Shown here: positions 59,120 through 64,000 of the stretch, in pieces
How the letters are laid out: each line of letters opens with the position of its first letter
Position numbering within the stretch: position 1 is the first letter of the stretch
Source of the DNA: Haemophilus haemolyticus
GTDB lineage: Bacteria > Pseudomonadota > Gammaproteobacteria > Enterobacterales > Pasteurellaceae
Direction of reading: 5' to 3'
Assembly: GCF_001679045.1 (NCBI RefSeq)
Contig: NZ_LYCK01000012.1
Span: 124,001-188,000 of the forward strand
DNA length: 64,000 bases
Position numbers and translations under genes: made by a program
Notes under the pieces: generated by a model
What the model was told of the DNA's origin: nothing
Databases searched by the model: none
The model's input: only the letters and a program-made list of their open reading frames with translations

Positions 59120-62100
59120 ATGGATATTAAATTTAGAACTCTCAATTATCAATTAGCTGCCACACAAGCGGTGGTAAATTGTTTTATAGGTCAGTCGAAA
59201 TCAGATGGCAATCGTTATATGTTGGATAAAGGGAAACGTAAGGCGAATAATTCTCTGCAGATTGATTTTATAAATGATCAACAAGGCGAAACCTATACTG
59301 ATATAGCCTTTGGTAATGCGCCGATTCAAGATATGGATCGAGTATTAAGCAATGTACAAGAACAGCAGTTAGCAGCCGGCTTGGCTCGCTCTGAAACTTT
59401 AGTTGTTGATGATAATGGAAAAGGTAAAAACCTGACTTCTAGCCAGTTAAACTTAAACATCGAAATGGAAACGGGAACAGGAAAGACTTATTGCTACATT
59501 CGCACGATGTTTGAGTTGAATAAGCAATATGGTTGGTCTAAGTTTATTATCGTAGTACCGAGTATTGCAATCCGTGAAGGTGTTTATAAAAGCTTGGAAA
59601 TGATGGCGGATCATTTTCATCATATTTATCAGAAAAAAGCGCGCTTCTTTATTTATGATTCAAAGGCATTACACCATTTAGAAAGTTTTAGTGCTGATGG
59701 TGGTATCAATGTTATGGTGATTAATGTGCAAGCTTTTAATGCTACAGGTAAAGATGCACGCCGTATTTATGAAGAATTGGACGAATTTCAGTCTCGTCGA
59801 CCAATTGATGTGCTCAGTAAAAATAGACCTATTCTTATTTTAGATGAGCCGCAAAAAATGCAAGCGGATAAAACGTTGGAATCTTTAGCAAATTTTAAAC
59901 CGCTCTTTATTTTGCGTTATTCTGCAACTCATAAACGTGATTACAATTTGATTTATCGTTTAGATGCTTTGGATGCTTATAATCAAAAATTAGTTAAAAA
60001 AATCACGGTAAAAGGCATTGAGGTACAAGGTTTAACTGGAACAAATGGTTACCTGTATTTGCAGAGTATTGAGCTTTCCAAGCAAGCTCCTGTTGCTTAT
60101 TTAGAACTGGAGGTGAAAACGAAAAATGGCTTTTCTCGTAAAATTAGGAAAGTCAAAAAAGGCGATGATTTATATGTGTTATCAAATAATAGTACACAAT
60201 ATTTAGATCGTTATGTAATCACTGATATTAATGGTCTTAACAACACGGTGGAGTTTGCTAATGGTTTAACGTTAGGCGTGTTGGAAGCATACGGATGTGT
60301 TGATGAGAAATTAAAGCGTACGATTCAAATTCGGGAAACTATTCGTTCTCATTTACAAAAAGAGCAGGAATTGTTTGCTAAAGGGATTAAAGTATTAAGT
60401 TTATTTTTTATTGATGAGGTCGCTAAATATCGTCAATATGATGAAAATAATAATGTGATTGACGGTGAATATGTTGAGATTTTTAAACAACAATATGAGC
60501 AAGTGGTTGATGAATTCATTGAAAAGTATTTAGAGGATTCACCTTATATTCAACATTTGAAAAATATTGATGTAAATAAAACCCATAATGGCTATTTCTC
60601 GATTGATAAGAAATCAAAGCGTTTAGTTGATCCTGACATGAAAGATAAAAATTCAGAATCAGTACCAATTTCAAACGATAGTGATGCTTATGATTTGATT
60701 TTAAAAGATAAAGAGCGTTTGTTATCTTTTGATGAGCCAACTCGTTTTATTTTCTCGCACTCGGCTCTACGTGAAGGTTGGGATAATCCGAATGTATTTA
60801 CCATTTGTACGTTAAAACACTCGGATAATACGATTTCTCGTCGTCAAGAAGTTGGACGTGGTTTACGTTTAGCGGTAAATAAAGATGGCGAACGTATGGA
60901 TGCAATATGTTTTGGTGAAAATAGTCAGGTAATTCATCAAATTAATAATTTAACCGTTGTTACGGATGAAAGTTATAAAGATTTTGTAACGAGCTTACAG
61001 AAAGAAATGTTGGAGTCACTTTCTAGTCGTCCAACACAAGCCACTGAAGCGTTCTTTAAGGGCAAACAGATTGTTTTAGCTAGTGGTGAGAAGCGTATTA
61101 TTACTGAGATAGAGGCAAGAATAATTTACAGTTATCTATTAGAAAATAAATATATAGATAAAAGAACAGCACATATTATTGAAAAATATCACCAAGATAA
61201 AGCCAATAATGAGTTAGCGGAGTTAGATCAAGAGTTACAAGAGATTGCACCTCAAGTCTTCAAATTGATTGATAGTGTGCTTGATCGTTCATTATTAAAC
61301 GATATGGTAGATGATGGTAGTAAACGCGTAACCAATTCATTAAATGATAACTTTAATCGTGCAGAATTTAAGGCTTTATGGAAGAAAATCAATCAGAAAG
61401 CAAGCTATCAAATTCAATTAGACAGTAAGAAGTTAATTCAAGATAGCATTGCACAAATTCAACAAGTATCTAAGGAGCGTAATGATAAATTTGTCGAAAC
61501 ATTAAGTTATAAATTGGCTACAGGTTCGCAAAAAGATGAAATGCGACATCATGATCTAGAAGTTCGAGAAACATTCGGTACATATGAGACGAAGACAGAG
61601 CAAGCGAGTATTTCTGCGTATTCTCAAGTGAGATATGATCTCGTTGGTGATATTGCTGAAAATACACAATTAACTCGTAAAACAGTGGTGGAAATTTTAA
61701 AAGGGATTAGTTCTGTTATTTTCAATCAGTTTAAAAATAACCCTGAAGCTTTTATTCGTGAAGTGAGTCAAATAATTAATTCTCAACAAGCAAGTATGGC
61801 ATTACAACATTTAAATTATCAACTATTGGGTTCTGGTTATCCTGATAGTGAGATATTTACAACTAATTTAGTTGCTAATGATGCCTATAAAACGAAAAAT
61901 CATATTTGGGATTACGTCACTACAGATTCAAAAGTAGAAGAAATTTTTGCGAAAGAACTTGATGCAGCTAAAGAAGTGCTAGTTTACGCGAAGTTGCCAG
62001 ATAATTTTAAAATTCCAACACCATTTGGTAGTTATAATCCTGATTGGGCAATTGCTTTTGATACAGCTTTAGTAAAAGAAATCTATTTTGTTGCTGAAAC

Positions 62101-62269
62101 TAAAGGATCTATTTTGAGTGAAGATTTAAAACTTAAAGAACGCAGTAAAATCGAAAGTGCTAAGAGATTTTTTGAAACTTTAAATGCTCAGTCGTTAGGG
62201 AATGATAAAGTGCAATATAAGGTTGTTTCAAATATTGATGAATTAATGAAAGTAGCTTTGAGGAAATAG
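59120..62269 (+). CDS. Type III restriction enzyme subunit (Res)
   Basis: A 1049-residue translocase-nuclease. SF2 motifs: Walker A METGTGKT (116-123), DEPQ (242-245), SAT in LRYSATHKRD, and motif VI RRQEVGRGLRLAVN. The C-terminal PD-(D/E)xK nuclease has PD (974-975) and ETK (993-995), so the cutting site looks intact. It needs Mod to cut. Twelve bases after mod with a GAAAGGAA ribosome site. No frameshift. The R-M system appears functional. Confidence 0.93.
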   Translation: MDIKFRTLNYQLAATQAVVNCFIGQSKSDGNRYMLDKGKRKANNSLQIDFINDQQGETYTDIAFGNAPIQDMDRVLSNVQEQQLAAGLARSETLVVDDNGKGKNLTSSQLNLNIEMETGTGKTYCYIRTMFELNKQYGWSKFIIVVPSIAIREGVYKSLEMMADHFHHIYQKKARFFIYDSKALHHLESFSADGGINVMVINVQAFNATGKDARRIYEELDEFQSRRPIDVLSKNRPILILDEPQKMQADKTLESLANFKPLFILRYSATHKRDYNLIYRLDALDAYNQKLVKKITVKGIEVQGLTGTNGYLYLQSIELSKQAPVAYLELEVKTKNGFSRKIRKVKKGDDLYVLSNNSTQYLDRYVITDINGLNNTVEFANGLTLGVLEAYGCVDEKLKRTIQIRETIRSHLQKEQELFAKGIKVLSLFFIDEVAKYRQYDENNNVIDGEYVEIFKQQYEQVVDEFIEKYLEDSPYIQHLKNIDVNKTHNGYFSIDKKSKRLVDPDMKDKNSESVPISNDSDAYDLILKDKERLLSFDEPTRFIFSHSALREGWDNPNVFTICTLKHSDNTISRRQEVGRGLRLAVNKDGERMDAICFGENSQVIHQINNLTVVTDESYKDFVTSLQKEMLESLSSRPTQATEAFFKGKQIVLASGEKRIITEIEARIIYSYLLENKYIDKRTAHIIEKYHQDKANNELAELDQELQEIAPQVFKLIDSVLDRSLLNDMVDDGSKRVTNSLNDNFNRAEFKALWKKINQKASYQIQLDSKKLIQDSIAQIQQVSKERNDKFVETLSYKLATGSQKDEMRHHDLEVRETFGTYETKTEQASISAYSQVRYDLVGDIAENTQLTRKTVVEILKGISSVIFNQFKNNPEAFIREVSQIINSQQASMALQHLNYQLLGSGYPDSEIFTTNLVANDAYKTKNHIWDYVTTDSKVEEIFAKELDAAKEVLVYAKLPDNFKIPTPFGSYNPDWAIAFDTALVKEIYFVAETKGSILSEDLKLKERSKIESAKRFFETLNAQSLGNDKVQYKVVSNIDELMKVALRK

Positions 62270-62378
62270 TAGAAAATAAAGGCGTTTTGTTATGTGTTGT
62301 TATTGAGTAGTTGCAATACTGACAAAAAGTATATCAATACTATTCCATTATATATAGAGACTTTTATTACCTTTTTCC

Positions 62379-62411
62379 AATGACCGTTCTATCAAAAGTG
62401 CGGTCATTTTT
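62379..62411 (+). terminator. Terminator of the restriction island
   Basis: AATGACCG (62379-62386) pairs with CGGTCATT (62401-62408), an 8-bp stem with a 14-base loop and following TTTTT. The right arm contains the first perfect uptake sequence after the 9.6-kb gap. Confidence 0.8.
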
Positions 62412-62450
62412 CTTTGAGTTTTCTCAGAATATTAAAAAATTATCTAAAAC

Positions 62451-62515
62451 CTGTTTTATATCAAAAAATCCACAAAATTTATAAGCCTATGTTCTTTATT
62501 TAGGCGTATTATACT
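62451..62515 (+). promoter_or_regulatory. Candidate FNR-dependent promoter of fdhF
   Basis: CTGTT-TTAT-ATCAA (62451-62464) matches 8 of 10 bases of the FNR consensus. A -10 TATTAT (62507-62512) would give a start near 62519, placing the site at about -61.5 (class I). A small dyad GAATGA / TCATTC follows (62521-62537). No sigma-54 GG/GC element is seen. Confidence 0.42.
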
Positions 62516-62563
62516 ACCTGGAATGAGTAATTCATTCTGGTTATCTAAAATAAGGACATTACT

Positions 62564-64000
62564 ATGACAATTAAAAAAGTGATTACTGTCTGTCCGTATT
62601 GCGCTTCAGGTTGTAAGATCAATCTATTAGTTGAGAACAACAAAATTGTGGGTGCTGAAGGTGCAAACGGTAAAACAAACGAACGGGAGCTTTGCCTGAA
62701 AGGATATTATGGCTGGGATTTCGTGCATGACACAAAAATCCTCACTCCTCGCCTAACTCAACCGATGATTCGCTACAAACGTGGCGAGCCGTTCACGCCA
62801 GTGAGCTGGGAAGAGGCTATTTCCTATTCTGCAAAACGTTTACAAGAAATTAGAGAAAAATATGGCAACGAGTCAATTATGGTAACGGGTTCTTCTCGTG
62901 GACCAGGTAACGAAGTGAATTTCGTTATGCAAAAATTTGCTCGTGCGGTATTAGGCAATAACAACATTGACTGTTGTGCACGTGTCTGACATGGCCCATC
63001 TGTAGCAGGTCTGCTCAAATCAGTGGGTAATGGCGCGATGTCCAACTCAATCGTTGAGATTGAAGACACTAAATGCGTGTTTATCTTTGGCTATAATGCC
63101 TCAACATCTCACCCTATTGTGGCGCGTCGTATTAACCACGCAAAAGCTAAAGGGGCGAAGGTTATTGTTTGTGACCCTCGTAAAATTGAAACCGCTCGTA
63201 TTGCTGACATTTATGCGCCACTTGCCAATGGTAGTAACGTCGCATTTTTGAATGCAATGATGAACGTGATTCTTGAAGAAGGATTACAAGATCAAAAATT
63301 TATTGATGAACATACCGAAAATTTCGATGCGTTCTATGAAACTGTAAAAGCTTATACACCTGAATCAACTCAACATATCACTGGCGTTGAGCCTGAAATG
63401 TTGAGAGAAATTGCCCGCACTTATGCGAAAGCAGAAACAGCGACAATTCTCTGGGGTATGGGGGTATGTCAGTTCCGTCAAGGTGTAGAAACTGTACGTG
63501 CGTTGGCCAGTTTAGCAATGCTTACCGGTAACTTAGGTAAACCAAATGTTGGTGTAAACCCTGTGCGTGGTCAGAACAACGTACAAGGCGCATGTGACAT
63601 GGGGGCTTTATATAATACTTTACCTGGTTATCAAAGCTATGCGGATCCAGAAATCAACGCTAAATTTGCGAAAGCATGGGGTGTACCATCTATTCCAACC
63701 AAACCTGGTGTACCATTGAGTGAAGTGCCACATGCAGTGGCAGAAGGTAAACTCAAAGCATTCTATATTATGGGTGAAGATACTTTACAAACTGAACCTG
63801 ATTTGAATGCAATGAAACAAACCTTTAAAGATCTTGAGTTCATTATTGTTCAAGATATCTTTATGACTCAAACGGCAGCGGAAGCGGATGTGATTTTACC
63901 AGCAACATCTTGTGCAGAACACGAAGGTGTTTATAGTGCGGCTGACCGTGGTTTCCAACGTTTCTATAAAGCGGTGGATCCTGTTGGTGATGTGAAAGAC
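62564..64000 (+). CDS. fdhF: Formate dehydrogenase H, selenocysteine-containing, N-terminal part
   Basis: The first 479 codons of the molybdopterin formate dehydrogenase of formate hydrogenlyase. The N-terminal [4Fe-4S] ligands are CPYCASGCKI with a fourth Cys near residue 45. At residue 142 an in-frame TGA (62987-62989) in CCARV-U-HGPSVAGL encodes selenocysteine, the Mo ligand and catalytic residue. The frame is open beyond it to the window end with all family motifs (VRGQNNVQGACDMGAL; ADVILPATSCAEHEGV). The gene is cut by the right edge. Ordinary callers would break it at 62989. Confidence 0.95.
62987..63030 (+). promoter_or_regulatory. Bacterial SECIS element and UGA selenocysteine codon in fdhF
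   Basis: Starts with the UGA at 62987 and continues through CATGGCCCATCTG to the apical stem-loop GCAGGTCTGC (63005-63014), where the GGTCT loop matches the SelB-binding loop of E. coli fdhF. Spacing from UGA to loop is the same. This recodes the stop to selenocysteine. Confidence 0.88.

Noticed and set aside
53335..62269. BREX or DISARM system
   Set aside because: The characteristic partner genes (PglZ, BrxL, DrmA/DrmB) are absent; mod-res motifs are type III.
62564..62989. A 141-residue truncated formate dehydrogenase
   Set aside because: The stop is UGA at the known selenocysteine site, followed by a SECIS and an intact frame.

Overview
The window is chromosome from a Haemophilus of the H. 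influenzae / H. haemolyticus group. Evidence is the gene content and protein sequences, the low GC, and about forty-four perfect copies of the 9-base Pasteurellaceae DNA uptake sequence (AAGTGCGGT or its complement). Several copies sit as inverted pairs in terminators. The species call is inference; no alignment was run.

Layout. 1-15.5 kb is core metabolism: aroA (cut by the window edge), purU, hns, a lysine-riboswitch-controlled NhaC-family transporter, ilvIH, a candidate CRP-activated small RNA, argS, a YecM-like protein, two lipoproteins (one is Pcp), pgi, alr, dnaB and pykA. 15.7-18.1 kb holds tRNA-Val(GAC), yhcB/zapG, a RidA protein, a YwiC-like membrane protein and a Sel1-repeat protein. 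18.1-24.8 kb is a nickel block: nimR diverges from nikKLMQO, followed by hypB, hypD and hypE, with a FNR-like promoter between nikO and hypB. 24.8-25.9 kb is a scarred junction: gene remnants, a T4 endonuclease V-like glycosylase, and ssrA (tmRNA). 26-53 kb is again core: dinB, epmC, prfA, an RDD protein, prmC, a SirB1-type protein, kdsA, a hydroxyacid dehydrogenase, lolC, a complete bioAFGCD cluster lodged between lolC and lolDE, a TrpR-controlled DAHP synthase, an S24-like protein without its catalytic residues, sstT, a quinone-reductase-like flavoprotein, a TorD-like chaperone, a nitroreductase, sppA, mnmC, fabB, a glutaredoxin and rimK.

53.3-62.3 kb is a four-gene island: SNF2-type helicase with a PLD-like N-terminus, a DUF4391 protein, type III methyltransferase (Mod) and type III restriction subunit (Res). 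The genes overlap or nearly touch, and the stretch has no perfect uptake sequence, which points to lateral acquisition. The window ends inside fdhF, a selenocysteine formate dehydrogenase H whose in-frame UGA would be misread as a stop.

How it fits together: nickel uptake (Nik), [NiFe]-hydrogenase maturation (HypBDE) and formate dehydrogenase H imply an anaerobic formate hydrogenlyase or other [NiFe] hydrogenase pathway. HypA, HypC and the hydrogenase itself are not in the window. The best candidates for under-described biology are the four-gene type III R-M/helicase operon, the CRP-dependent small RNA, and the FNR-like control of hyp and fdhF.
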